NCBI RefSeq assembly: GCF_014651035.1
Contig: NZ_BMWC01000001.1
Coordinates: forward strand, 372,001-436,000
DNA length: 64,000 bases
From: Streptomyces lomondensis
GTDB taxonomy: Bacteria > Actinomycetota > Actinomycetes > Streptomycetales > Streptomycetaceae
Direction: 5' to 3'
Both the position numbers and the translations under genes were made by a program. Positions 33,443 to 42,339 of this stretch are shown here, piece after piece (positions within the stretch are counted from its first letter, which is position 1; each line of letters begins with the position of its first letter). A model generated the notes under the pieces. It saw nothing but the letters and a program-made list of their open reading frames with translations, was not told the DNA's origin and searched no databases.

Positions 33443-34207
33443 TCACAGGCCCTCCACCGGGCACCGCCGCAGCCGGTGCAGGCGGTGCTTGAGGTGCAGG
33501 CGCCAGGACGTGTCGTTCTGGCCGACGTACACGCGCGGCAGGGCGTGCGGCCCCGCCAACGGGCCGGGGTCGATGGCGCAGGCGTAGGTGTACCCCGCCT
33601 CCCGTACGGCCTCCACGGCGCGGGCGTCGATCGTGCCGTACGGGTAGCAGAAACCGTCGACCGGGGCGCCGGTCAGCTCCGTGAGCAGCGCGCGGCTGTC
33701 CGCGACCTCCGATGTGAGCGTGAGGTCGTCCGCCTTGGTGAGGTCGACGTGCGTCAGCCCGTGCGAGCCGATCTCCACGCCCTCGGCGGCCGCGTGCCGG
33801 ATGCCGTCCGCGGTCAGCAGCGGCTTGCGCGGGCCGCGCGGGTCCCAGGCGTTGTCACCGCCGAGCCGTCCGGGCAGCACGAAGAGGGTGGCGCCGCAGT
33901 CCCAACGGCGCAGCAGCGGCAGGGCGTGGGTGACGAAGTCGGCGTACCCGTCGTCGAAGGTGAGCCCTACCAGGTTCCGCCCCTCGCCTCGGGCGCGGGC
34001 GGCGAGCAGCTCGGCGACCGACACGCCCCGCAGCCCGCGCCGGCGCAGCCAGGCCAGCTGCCGGCCGAGCCGCGCGGGTGTGACCGTGATGCGGTACGGG
34101 TCGTCCGAGCAGTCGCCCACCGAGTGGTACATCGCCACCCAGGGGGCCGGGCCCGGGCGCGGGGCGGGGAGTCTGCCGGTGTCGACGGAATCAACGGGAG
34201 CGGCCAT
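33443..34207 (-). CDS. Polysaccharide deacetylase (NodB domain)
   Basis: A 254-residue cytoplasmic or loosely bound deacetylase with no signal peptide. NodB motifs: GLTFDDGYADFVTHALPLL (Asp pair), EIGSHGLTHVDLTKAD (metal His pair), and GFCYPYGTIDARAVEAVREA. It would remove acetyl groups from a sugar of the exopolysaccharide. Overlaps the flippase gene by 17 nt. Confidence 0.92.
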   Translation of the reverse strand: MAAPVDSVDTGRLPAPRPGPAPWVAMYHSVGDCSDDPYRITVTPARLGRQLAWLRRRGLRGVSVAELLAARARGEGRNLVGLTFDDGYADFVTHALPLLRRWDCGATLFVLPGRLGGDNAWDPRGPRKPLLTADGIRHAAAEGVEIGSHGLTHVDLTKADDLTLTSEVADSRALLTELTGAPVDGFCYPYGTIDARAVEAVREAGYTYACAIDPGPLAGPHALPRVYVGQNDTSWRLHLKHRLHRLRRCPVEGL

Positions 34208-35879
34208 GTGTGAGCCTTCGTGTGACGGTGCGTACGGAACGCAGTGCGGATGCGGAGCCCTGGGCGCCCAGGGCCCAGGTGAGCGGAAGGAAGACGGCCA
34301 TGACGGTCAGGCAGCCGAGCGCGAGACCCGCCACCGGGGACTCCGCAAGGCCGGCGGCGATCGCTCCTGCGCCGGTGGCGACGACCGCGGCGCCGACGAG
34401 CCTGCTGAGCTCGGCCAGTACCTGCCGGATGCGGATCGAGACGCCGCAGGGGCTGTTCTGCCGCGCCGTTCGCAAGCCGGCGAGCAGCAGGGCGGCCGTG
34501 ACGGTGATGCCGAAGGCGTTGGCGGCGGCGATTCCCGCCACACCCCAGACGCTCACGGTTGCGGCGCCGAGCAAGGACGTCACCGCGATGCCTGCGGTCA
34601 TCACGCCGGCGGGATACCAGCTGGGCAGGCCCGCCGAGAAGTAGGAACGGACCAGGGCGCCCACCAGGGTCTGGCCCAGCAGCCCGAGGGCGTACACGCG
34701 CATGACGCCCGCCGTCGCCGCGGTGTCGCTCGCGGTGAACGCCCCTCGCTGAAAGAGCAGTTCGATCATCTGCGGGGCAGCGGCGATCACCGCGCACATG
34801 CCCAGCAGCACCAGACAGGAGGCCAGCGCCAGATCTCGCTCCACACGGCTGCGCGCGCGTTCCGTGTCGCCGTCCGCGATCGCCCGCGCCACCACGGGGA
34901 AGGTGACTGTGCACACCATCAGCGACAGTGTCATCGGGATCTGCGCGACCTTCTGCGCGTAGTTCAGGTGCGAGATGGCCCCGGCGGGGAGGGAGGAGGC
35001 GAGGAAGCGTTCGACGAGGACTTGCGACTGGCGGGACAGCGCGAAGAGGAGTACGGCGGCGACCAGGCCGAGTTGCATCGTCCGCTCCTGGACCTCGGCC
35101 CCGGCTGCGCCGAGGGCCGGTCTGCGCGACACCAGTTGCCGCCATAGCGACGGCAGTTGCACCACCACCATCAGACAGCCGCCCGCCGCGACCCCGACCG
35201 CGGCGGAGCGCACGCCCCAGCGATCGCCGAACAGGAACATCGCGGCGATGATGCCGGTGTTGTAGGCGACGTAGATCGCCGCGGGCGCAAGGAAGCGACG
35301 GTGTGCCCGCAGGGCGGCGCTGCAGTACCCGGCGAGCCCGAAGGCCAGCACGCAGGTCGCTGTGAGCCGGGTGCACTCGGCGGCGAGCCGGGGGTCGGGC
35401 AAGCCGGGCGCGAGGGCCCGGACCAGGTAGGGAGCCGTGCCGGCGACCAGCGCGCCCACCGCGGCGAAGGCGAGGCAGAGGCGGGGCAGGGTGGCGACGA
35501 CCAGGGCCCGGACCGGATCGCCCGGGGCGCCCCGGGCGCGGCGGCCCAGCGCCATGCTGAACGCCGGGATCAGCACCAACGCCAGTCCGTCCTCGATGAG
35601 CAGCGTGGCGGCGAACTCCGGCACGGTCCACGCGACCAGGAACGCGTCCGTGTCGCTCCTCGCACCGAACAGCCGCGCCAGCGACTGGTCGCGCACCAGG
35701 CCGAGCAGTGAGCCGGCGATGGACAGCGACGCCGTGACGAGCGCAGCCCTGGCGAGGAACCTCCCGGATGCCGAGGCCGGGTCGCCGCCGTCCCCGGCCA
35801 TGGTGGCGGCACGCGCCGCGGGTACGGTCGCCGCGCCGTCGCTGCGGGATCCGGGTGTTCGCGAAGGCACCACCGTCAT
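34191..35879 (-). CDS. MurJ-like lipid-linked oligosaccharide flippase
   Basis: A 562-residue polytopic protein with about 14 hydrophobic segments. The MurJ/MviN signatures include GSLLGLVRDQSLARLFGARS-DTDAF and SQVLVERFLASSLPAGAISH-LNYAQ. It probably flips the polyprenyl-linked exopolysaccharide unit rather than lipid II, given its operon. It starts at the ATG at 35879 in an ATGA overlap with the polymerase gene; a longer upstream frame is antisense noise. Confidence 0.88.
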   Translation of the reverse strand: MTVVPSRTPGSRSDGAATVPAARAATMAGDGGDPASASGRFLARAALVTASLSIAGSLLGLVRDQSLARLFGARSDTDAFLVAWTVPEFAATLLIEDGLALVLIPAFSMALGRRARGAPGDPVRALVVATLPRLCLAFAAVGALVAGTAPYLVRALAPGLPDPRLAAECTRLTATCVLAFGLAGYCSAALRAHRRFLAPAAIYVAYNTGIIAAMFLFGDRWGVRSAAVGVAAGGCLMVVVQLPSLWRQLVSRRPALGAAGAEVQERTMQLGLVAAVLLFALSRQSQVLVERFLASSLPAGAISHLNYAQKVAQIPMTLSLMVCTVTFPVVARAIADGDTERARSRVERDLALASCLVLLGMCAVIAAAPQMIELLFQRGAFTASDTAATAGVMRVYALGLLGQTLVGALVRSYFSAGLPSWYPAGVMTAGIAVTSLLGAATVSVWGVAGIAAANAFGITVTAALLLAGLRTARQNSPCGVSIRIRQVLAELSRLVGAAVVATGAGAIAAGLAESPVAGLALGCLTVMAVFLPLTWALGAQGSASALRSVRTVTRRLTHGRSR

Positions 35880-37219
35880 CGCCCCACGGCCTTCTCGACG
35901 GGCTCGCGCACTCCGCGCCTCGGCACGACGTCCCCCCGCTCTTCGCCGGCCAGCGCCCACCACGCCACGAGCCCCAGACCCAAGGCGGTCAGCAACGTCG
36001 AGGGGCCGCCGATGTCTCCGTACACGAAATCGGTCAGCAGCCAGACCAGCAGCCCGCAGGAGATGAGCGCGCAGTCGAGTCCCGGTCCCCGGGTGCGGAC
36101 GCGCAGCAGCCTCCGCAGCCCGCACACCAGCAGGGCCAGCCAGCTCCCGGCGAGCCCGAGCAGCCCGATCAGGCCCTGCTCGCTCAGCACCAGCAGGTAC
36201 ATGTTGTGCGGCGACAGCAGTGGCTGCCTCTGGTACCCCGCTCCCGCGCCGCCGGTCTCGCTGCCCGACGACAGCGCCAGGGTGGCGTGCCCGTCCCGGT
36301 ACTCGGGAAACCCCTTCAACCCGACACCGGTCAGGGGGTGTTGGCGCCAGATGTCGGTGGCGGCCGCCCACAGGGTGTACCGGTCGACGACGGACTGGTC
36401 GGGGGCGTCGGTGACCTGCGTGATGCTGCCGATCCGCTGCTGCAGCGGCGCGGTGCCGCCGCCGAACCCGCCCACCAGGATCACGCCCACGGCGGCAACG
36501 GCCGCGGCCACCTTCAGCGCACGCCGCAGCCCGGCCAGCGCCAGCTGCACAGCGCACGCCACCGCGGTCGCGATCCAGGCGCCCCGGCTGAAGGAGAGCG
36601 CGAGCGGCGCCAGCAGCGCCAGAGCGCACCCGGCGGCGGTTGCCCGCTGCCGTGCCGACGTCGGGCCCAGTGCGATACCGACCGCGCACACCAGGCCGAG
36701 AGAGACCGCCGTCGCCATCCCCATCACGTCATGCGCCCCGAAGGTGCCGACCGCCCGGATGTCCTCCCCCTGGTAGGAGGCGCCGGTCCGGGTGACGTAC
36801 TGGTGAACGCCGACAGCTCCCTGGCACAGTGCGAGTCCCACGAACGACCAGGCCAGCAGACGGAAGTCGGCCCGGTCGCGGAGGAGCAGCAGCACGGCCG
36901 CCGGGACGAGCACGAAGACCTGCAGATAACGGCCGAAGCCGGTGAGCCCGGCCTCCGGCGAGGAGGCCCCCACGGCGGCGAGCGCGAGCCCCACCACCGG
37001 CAGGCCCAGCACCACGGCCGCGGCGGGCGACAGCGGGCCTCGCCGTTCGCGCAGGAGGAGGATGACGCAGTACACCACCGCCAGCCCTGAGACCACGTCG
37101 GCGGGACCCGCGCCGTCCGGCGTCAGCGGGAGGGCCAGCAGGACGGGCATGGCCACCACGGGCAGGACCGGCGCCAGTGCGGCGGTCCGGCGCGGGAGCG
37201 ATGGCAGGGCGTGACTCAC
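35876..37219 (-). CDS. O-antigen ligase/polymerase-like membrane protein (Wzy-type)
   Basis: A 447-residue protein with 10-12 membrane helices and a large external loop. RYTLWAAATDIWRQHPLTGV-GLKGFPEY and SPHNMYLLVLSEQGLIGLLG form the Wzy_C signature. The GTG at 37219 is chosen for GGGGAG nine bases upstream. It is probably the polymerase of the repeat unit. Stops inside the flippase start; follows the sugar transferase by six bases. Confidence 0.87.
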   Translation of the reverse strand: MSHALPSLPRRTAALAPVLPVVAMPVLLALPLTPDGAGPADVVSGLAVVYCVILLLRERRGPLSPAAAVVLGLPVVGLALAAVGASSPEAGLTGFGRYLQVFVLVPAAVLLLLRDRADFRLLAWSFVGLALCQGAVGVHQYVTRTGASYQGEDIRAVGTFGAHDVMGMATAVSLGLVCAVGIALGPTSARQRATAAGCALALLAPLALSFSRGAWIATAVACAVQLALAGLRRALKVAAAVAAVGVILVGGFGGGTAPLQQRIGSITQVTDAPDQSVVDRYTLWAAATDIWRQHPLTGVGLKGFPEYRDGHATLALSSGSETGGAGAGYQRQPLLSPHNMYLLVLSEQGLIGLLGLAGSWLALLVCGLRRLLRVRTRGPGLDCALISCGLLVWLLTDFVYGDIGGPSTLLTALGLGLVAWWALAGEERGDVVPRRGVREPVEKAVGR

Positions 37220-37224
37220 GGCTG

Positions 37225-38652
37225 TCAGCTCCCCGTCGGACGTACCACCGTGGCCGCGGTGCGCAGCAGGACGCAGATGTCCTGCCACAGCGACCAGTCG
37301 TCGATGTAGGCGTTGTCGAACCGGCAGCGGTCCTCGATCGAGGTGTCGCCGCGCAGCCCGTGGATCTGGGCGAGGCCGGTGATGCCGGTCTGCATGCGGT
37401 GACGGGCCGCGTAACCGGGGTAGGTCTGGCTGAACTGCCGTACGAAGTAGGGCCGTTCGGGGCGAGGCCCGACCAGGCTCATGTCGCCCCGGAGCACGTT
37501 CCACAGTTGGAGCAACTCGTCGAGCGAGGTGCGCCGCAACATACGGCAGAACCAGCGCATCTCGTTCTCGTTCGCCACGCTCCACCGGGTCGCCGACTCG
37601 TGCTCGTCGACCGGGCGGTGCGTACGGAACTTCAGCAGTGTGAACGGCTTTCCGTTCTTGCCGATGCGCTCCTGCCGGAACACCACCCCCGGCCCGTCGC
37701 TGACCCGCAGCGCCACCGCGCACGCCAGGAGCAGCGGGCTGACCAGCAGCAACAGCGTCCCCGACACGAGAATGTCGAGCGCCCGCTTGCCCACGCTGCC
37801 GCGGCGCGCCGCGGACATGTCCAGACGCCGGCAGGAGAACCCGGCCAGGCGCTCCTTCGTCGCGTACGACGGGGAATCGACGTCGACCTCCCAGACCACG
37901 CAGCCCGAATCGGCCAGCGCTCGCAGCAGCGACCCCTGTTCGGCGCGTGCGGAGGGGTGAACGGCCAGAACCGCCCGCACCCCGTTCTGGATGACCGCAC
38001 GCTCGACCTCCTCGCCGCTCGTCAGCACCGGCAGGCCCTCGGTGCCGTCCGGCTGATCGGCGACGATCCCCACCGGCCGCACGCCGCACCGCGGGTGGCG
38101 CAGCACGGCGGCGGCCACGCGCTGCGCGGTCGCCACCGGGCCGACGACGAGCGCGGTGTGCGGGCGGCGCAGCAGTGCGGCGCGCCGCCGCCCGTGCACG
38201 GCGCCGCGCAGCGCACACGCCGTCGCCGCCTGCAGGGCGAGTCCCGTCAGCACGGTACGGAGGGACAGCGCGTGCTCCGGCCGGTACGCCGCCAAGAGCG
38301 CCGCGAGCGCCAGCCACGCCACCGCGATACGGCCGCACACGGCGGGCAGTTCCTCCAGCAGCCTCGGCACTGGCGGTAGGCCGTCGCGGGGGCGCAGCAG
38401 CAGCGATGCGACGATCAGCAGGGCGATGCACAGCGGGTGCCGCTGGGCCCCGGCGAGCGCGAGCGTGCCCGACAGGGCGGCGACGCCGTCCGCGACGAGC
38501 AGCCAGACGGGTGAAGCCGGCCGGGCCGGGTGCCGGGTGCCGGGGAGGCGAAAGCCGGTGGCGGTGCCGCGCGGCGGCATGACCGAGACTGGTGAGACTC
38601 CGTGGTCCCGTGGCGGTACGCCGGGGGAGGGCACGGTACGTTCGGCGGTCAC
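37225..38652 (-). CDS. Polyprenyl glycosylphosphotransferase (initiating sugar transferase)
   Basis: A 475-residue protein with a membrane N-terminal half (four helices, a Rossmann-like middle region ALVVGPVATAQRVAAAVLRH) and a bacterial sugar-transferase C-domain. The latter contains SVGKRALDILVSGTLLLLVS, RQERIGKNGKPFTLLKFRT, and NVLRGDMSLVGPRPERPYFV. It transfers a sugar-1-phosphate to undecaprenyl phosphate, the committed step of the exopolysaccharide. Its ATG overlaps the preceding glycosyltransferase stop. Confidence 0.93.
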   Translation of the reverse strand: MTAERTVPSPGVPPRDHGVSPVSVMPPRGTATGFRLPGTRHPARPASPVWLLVADGVAALSGTLALAGAQRHPLCIALLIVASLLLRPRDGLPPVPRLLEELPAVCGRIAVAWLALAALLAAYRPEHALSLRTVLTGLALQAATACALRGAVHGRRRAALLRRPHTALVVGPVATAQRVAAAVLRHPRCGVRPVGIVADQPDGTEGLPVLTSGEEVERAVIQNGVRAVLAVHPSARAEQGSLLRALADSGCVVWEVDVDSPSYATKERLAGFSCRRLDMSAARRGSVGKRALDILVSGTLLLLVSPLLLACAVALRVSDGPGVVFRQERIGKNGKPFTLLKFRTHRPVDEHESATRWSVANENEMRWFCRMLRRTSLDELLQLWNVLRGDMSLVGPRPERPYFVRQFSQTYPGYAARHRMQTGITGLAQIHGLRGDTSIEDRCRFDNAYIDDWSLWQDICVLLRTAATVVRPTGS

Positions 38653-39938
38653 GAGTGGATGGTCTCCCTGTGCTCGGTGGGTTCGACGCGCTGTGTTGTC
38701 TGGTTCGGGTCGGCGCCACAGCCTGTGTCGAGCGGCGGAACGTGCTCAGTGGTGCGGGCCTTGGCGCGCTCGACCGCTCGGGACGGGCGCGCCCCTTCGG
38801 TGGCGGGCCACGTGCCGAGCAGGTCGCGGTAGACGCCCGCGACCGCCTCGGCGGTAAGTCGCACGTCGTGGTGGGACAGCACGTGGCGGCGCCCCCGGTT
38901 GCCGAGCGACTCGCGCAGCAGCGGGTCGAGCAGTAGCTCGGTGACGGCCCCGGCCAGTACCACCGGGTTCTCCGGTGGCACCAGGCACCGGGCGGTGAAG
39001 GGGGGCGGCAGGCTCTCGCGGGCACCGTCGACGTCCGTGACCACCACGGGCCGCCCGCAGGCCATCGCCTCCAGCGGGGCCAGCGCCATGCCCTCCCAGC
39101 GGGACGGCAGGACGACGAGATCAGCGGCCTGGTACCAGGGGGAGGCATCGGTGACGGCTCCCGCGAACAGCACGGACTCCGGGGCGTCTGCGCGAAGCCG
39201 GTCGCGGTCCGGCCCGTCGCCGACCAGGACGAGGCGGGCGTCGGGCACCCTGTGCACGACGGCGTCCCACGCCCGCAGCAGGACGTCCTGCCCCTTCTGC
39301 CGGCACAGCCGCCCCACGCAGACGGCGAGCGGCGCTGCCGGGTCGAGGCCGGCGAGCGGTGCGAGCCCGGCCCGCACGGTGCCTGCGGCGGCCGGGTGGA
39401 AGCACTCGGGATCGATGCCGTTGGGGGCGACGGTCCACCGGCCGGTGATCCTGGCCCGCACACCGGTCGCGCGCTCCGCCTCACTCACACACACCACCCG
39501 CGCGGCCCAACGCGCCCCCCATCGCTCCCACATGAGCGCGAGGGCCGCGGTGCCCCCGCCGACCGCCTCGAACGACCAGGCGTGGGGCTGGAAGACGGTG
39601 GGGATCCGGCCCCGCACCGCGAGCCGCCCGGCGAGCCCGGCCTTCGCGCTGTGCGCGTGCACCAGATCGGGGCGTACCTCGTCGATCACCCGGGCGAGGT
39701 GCCGTACCTCGCGCACGAGCGACGGGCCTGGCGACCGCGTCGCGTGCCAGTGCCGTACGTTCGCGCCGAGTGCCCGCAGTTCCGCGGTGAGTGGGCTGTC
39801 CGGGCAGGCCACGGTGACGTCCAGGCCATCCGCCAGCTGTGCCCGGACCAGGTCCGTCACGACGCGGGCGACCCCGCCGTCCACCGGTTGGGTGAGGTGC
39901 AGGACCCGCGGCCGAGAGTTGGTGGGTGACAGGTGCAT
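38649..39938 (-). CDS. Glycosyltransferase family 4 (first gene of exopolysaccharide operon)
   Basis: A 429-residue GT-B enzyme. VLHLTQPVDGGVARVVTDLV is the N-lobe, and CVGRLCRQKGQDVLLRAW with VLPSRWEGMALAPLEAMACG forms the GT4 donor site with EX7E. The ATG at 39938 is chosen because GAGGAAACC precedes it; the 5' extension has no coding pattern. The C-terminal ~40 residues are low-complexity. It begins the operon running down to 31643, in which every junction overlaps or is under 10 bp. Confidence 0.9.
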   Translation of the reverse strand: MHLSPTNSRPRVLHLTQPVDGGVARVVTDLVRAQLADGLDVTVACPDSPLTAELRALGANVRHWHATRSPGPSLVREVRHLARVIDEVRPDLVHAHSAKAGLAGRLAVRGRIPTVFQPHAWSFEAVGGGTAALALMWERWGARWAARVVCVSEAERATGVRARITGRWTVAPNGIDPECFHPAAAGTVRAGLAPLAGLDPAAPLAVCVGRLCRQKGQDVLLRAWDAVVHRVPDARLVLVGDGPDRDRLRADAPESVLFAGAVTDASPWYQAADLVVLPSRWEGMALAPLEAMACGRPVVVTDVDGARESLPPPFTARCLVPPENPVVLAGAVTELLLDPLLRESLGNRGRRHVLSHHDVRLTAEAVAGVYRDLLGTWPATEGARPSRAVERAKARTTEHVPPLDTGCGADPNQTTQRVEPTEHRETIHS

Positions 39939-40465
39939 ATGTGCGGTTTCCTCGCTCACGAAGGCGCTCGGGACGGGTGGCAACGGGCTCACTGCTGGGC
40001 GTCGACGGTGACGCGGAGCACGCCGACCCACGCCGCGTCTGAGCGAGTCGGCGGTTCGGTCGGCATGGCGGCCGGAAGCAGCGGACCCAGGGAATGGCGC
40101 ATGACCGTCGGTGCCCTTTCGGAACAGGTGGCGGTGGCAGGCAGCGGCATGAGTGCGATGCGTCCGCCCGGAGGGGTTGCGTCGGGAGGTTCGCAACCCT
40201 AGTCATCAACCGAACAAATACGGTGAAATTCGATGAAGTACGACGAATGTGTCGAAACAATGCAATCAGCCACCTCCCTGGTCATCCCGGTGGCGAGCAC
40301 CCCCGAACGGGGCCGGGTCGCGGTCGGCCTGATGTGCCGCCTCATCAGGCAGGACAGGGCAAAGGAGGGAAGCGCGGGATCACGGAAAGCGCATGATCGG
40401 TTGCGGGAAGCCATGAGCACTCTCACGGTGGGCTCAAGACCCGACGCCCGTCGAAAGGAACCCTC
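39939..40465. other. Divergent promoter region of the exopolysaccharide operon
   Basis: These 527 bp contain no credible gene. GGGTTGCG (40174-40181) and CGCAACCC (40192-40199) form an 8-bp dyad. ATTCG (40228-40232) and CGAAT (40244-40248) flank an AT-rich patch (40201-40265). That patch is the likely promoter zone for the minus-strand operon and the plus-strand secreted protein. Confidence 0.5.
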
Positions 40466-41140
40466 ATGCGCGCTCTGCCCGCACGGCGCATTGCATCCAG
40501 CGCACTGTGTGCCGCCCTACTGGTCGGGATCGCCGGCCCCGCCGCCATGGCGGCCGACTGGACCCGCGAGCGCAGTCACGCGACGTCGCACGACGCGCGA
40601 CTCCGCGGTGCGGAAGCGCTTCTCATGCAGGTCAGGACCTACAGTGGGGGCGAGCTCACCCCCGTCGCCGACCTGCTGACCGCCGTGATCGAGGCGGACA
40701 ACGGCCAACTGCCCGAGGCCAAGGCCGAGAAACTGGGAGCGGCCGCGAAGATCGCCGTGTCCAAGGCGGTCGCCAAGGCTTCGGCGACCTCGGCCACGCC
40801 GACAGCGTCGGCCCCGGCGACGGGCGTGCTGCTGCCGGCTCCAGCCCAGCGCCCCGCCGACCTCACGGACGACGGCCTGGACGCCGTGGCAGAGGCCGTC
40901 GACAGCCTGGTGGAGTCGATCACCGCCGATGAGGTCGACGCGGTGCCTCCGTCGGTCGACGACCTGCTGGACTTGGTGAAGGACCTCATCGACGCGCTCA
41001 TCGGCGTCGACCTGCTGGAGCAGAACCTGCTCACTGAGACGACCTCCAGCACATCGGCGCCGACGTCGGTGCCTCCCGTGCCGGCCGTCACTCTCCCCGT
41101 GATCACGCCACTGCTGTCGGTGCTGCTGCCGGCCTCGTGA
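40466..41140 (+). CDS. Secreted protein of unknown function
   Basis: A 224-residue protein with a clear signal peptide (RIASSALCAALLVGIAGPAA-MAA). The mature part is Ala-rich and predicted helical (AEALLMQVRTYSGGELTPVA; PEAKAEKLGAAAKIAVSKAV). A Ser/Thr/Pro linker follows, then an acidic helical region (DSLVESITADEVDAVPPSVD; DLVKDLIDALIGVDLLEQ). It ends in a hydrophobic Pro-rich tail (TLPVITPLLSVLLPAS). No family recognised. Divergent from the exopolysaccharide operon. Confidence 0.75.
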   Translation: MRALPARRIASSALCAALLVGIAGPAAMAADWTRERSHATSHDARLRGAEALLMQVRTYSGGELTPVADLLTAVIEADNGQLPEAKAEKLGAAAKIAVSKAVAKASATSATPTASAPATGVLLPAPAQRPADLTDDGLDAVAEAVDSLVESITADEVDAVPPSVDDLLDLVKDLIDALIGVDLLEQNLLTETTSSTSAPTSVPPVPAVTLPVITPLLSVLLPAS

Positions 41141-41216
41141 GCGTTCTGTTTTTCCCACCCGGCCGGCGACGTTCTTCCGGGCATTTACCGTCCAGAGGAC
41201 CGGCCTTTCAGGGATC

Positions 41217-41234
41217 TCATATGAGGACTCGTCA
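41217..41234 (+). promoter_or_regulatory. Second copy of motif TCATATGA-N3-CTCGTCA
   Basis: Same two half-motifs and spacing as at 30351-30368. It lies 97 bp before the small secreted-protein gene at 41331. Confidence 0.4.
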
Positions 41235-41330
41235 ATCATCGGCACCCCCGGTTTCCGCTCCGGCGAGAGCTCGTTAGGCACGGCGACAGAATTCCCCTCC
41301 GGCGCCTGTGGTGCCGAAGAAAGGAACACG

Positions 41331-41606
41331 ATGAAGTCCCTGAAGGCTGCCGCCGTCATTGCCGGGTCCTTGATCGCCTCCGCTGCCGCCACGCCGGCTT
41401 TCGCCCACAACGCCGCCGACCTGGCGCCCGCCAACCTCAATGGCCTGCACGTGCTCGAGAAGGTGACCGTTGCCGACGTGCCGGTGCCGCACCCGACGGA
41501 CCAGCTCGACCCTGAGAACAAGAACTCGTTGCTCCACACGGTGCAGGAAGTCACGACCGCACTGAACGACGCCAGGCAACTGCGCGGTCTGCCGCTGCAG
41601 GGCTGA
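41331..41606 (+). CDS. Small secreted protein
   Basis: A 91-residue preprotein. MKSLKAAAVIAGSLIASAAA-TPAFA is a typical signal peptide, leaving about 66 residues (HNAADLAPANLNGLHVLEKV; LLHTVQEVTTALNDARQLRG). There are no Cys and no chaplin motif. A GAAAGGAA ribosome site precedes the ATG. A strong terminator follows. Function unknown; placement between chaplin and tyrosinase genes suggests a surface or spore-coat role. Confidence 0.75.
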   Translation: MKSLKAAAVIAGSLIASAAATPAFAHNAADLAPANLNGLHVLEKVTVADVPVPHPTDQLDPENKNSLLHTVQEVTTALNDARQLRGLPLQG

Positions 41607-41622
41607 CATCACGCTGTACGGA

Positions 41623-41658
41623 GGGACGGCCCCTCGGCCGAGTCCGAGGGGCCGTCCC
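41623..41658 (+). terminator. Strong intrinsic terminator
   Basis: GGGACGGCCCCTCGG (41623-41637) and CCGAGGGGCCGTCCC (41644-41658) form a perfect 15-bp stem with a six-base loop, followed by TTCG. It closes the small secreted-protein gene. Confidence 0.9.
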
Positions 41659-41835
41659 TTCGCGTGTGCTGCGCGGTCCTCGTTTCCCGCACGCGTCCCC
41701 GTCTGCGACCGGACAACGCAGACCGGTGGTCACCGATATGGCCGCCGTTGACAGCTGTCCTGGGCCCGCGGCGGTGACCGCGCGGGACGTCCGGCGGTTA
41801 CGGCTACGGACAACCGAACCGGACGAGGAGTGACC

Positions 41836-42339
41836 ATGTGCGTCAGCAACGACGGAGTACCGGTGGGTGCCGAGGACGGAGCGCCGGACCTGGCGCGGCC
41901 CGGACCGGCGGGCGAAACACGGCGGGATCTGGCGCGCGCTCTGTTCGCCTGTGCGCTCGCCGCGGCCCTGGCCCCGGTGGTTGCCGCCTTCCGGCCTTTG
42001 GGCCCCGGATCCCCACCCGGGAAGGCCGAGGGCGACACCGCTTTCGACCAGACCTACCGGGGCCGCCGCATCCGTGGTGTGTGGACGCCCGCACGCAGCG
42101 CAGCCGAGGACGGCCGGTGGCACGTCACCGTGGACGGCCGCCCGCTGCATCTGATGCGCCGCGCCGACGGCACCTGGCTGAGCATGGTCGACCACTACTG
42201 CTCGTACGGGACACCGCTCGAGGCCGCCCGCGCCGCCGTCGACGAACTCGGCCCCGGCCAGCGGCTGCGGGACCGGGTTCCGGGACCGGCGGGCGCGGGA
42301 CACGTGCACATGGGGGACCGGCATGGCGTACGTGCGTAA
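41836..42339 (+). CDS. melC1: Tyrosinase copper chaperone/cofactor MelC1
   Basis: A 167-residue protein with a twin-Arg-like signal (ETRRDLARALFACALAAALA). FDQTYRGRRIRGVW and DGRPLHLMRRADGTWLSMVD-HYCSY are typical of the MelC1 caddie that inserts copper into apotyrosinase and carries it to the export machinery. I use the ATG at 41836 since GAGGAG (41825-41830) fits it. The MelC2 start lies inside its last codons (17-nt overlap), the standard arrangement. Confidence 0.92.
   Translation: MCVSNDGVPVGAEDGAPDLARPGPAGETRRDLARALFACALAAALAPVVAAFRPLGPGSPPGKAEGDTAFDQTYRGRRIRGVWTPARSAAEDGRWHVTVDGRPLHLMRRADGTWLSMVDHYCSYGTPLEAARAAVDELGPGQRLRDRVPGPAGAGHVHMGDRHGVRA

Noticed and set aside
35876..39484. A 1202-codon minus-strand frame across the polysaccharide genes
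   Set aside because: Only the last 447 codons encode the Wzy-like protein. The upstream part is an off-frame reading of the sugar transferase and glycosyltransferase.
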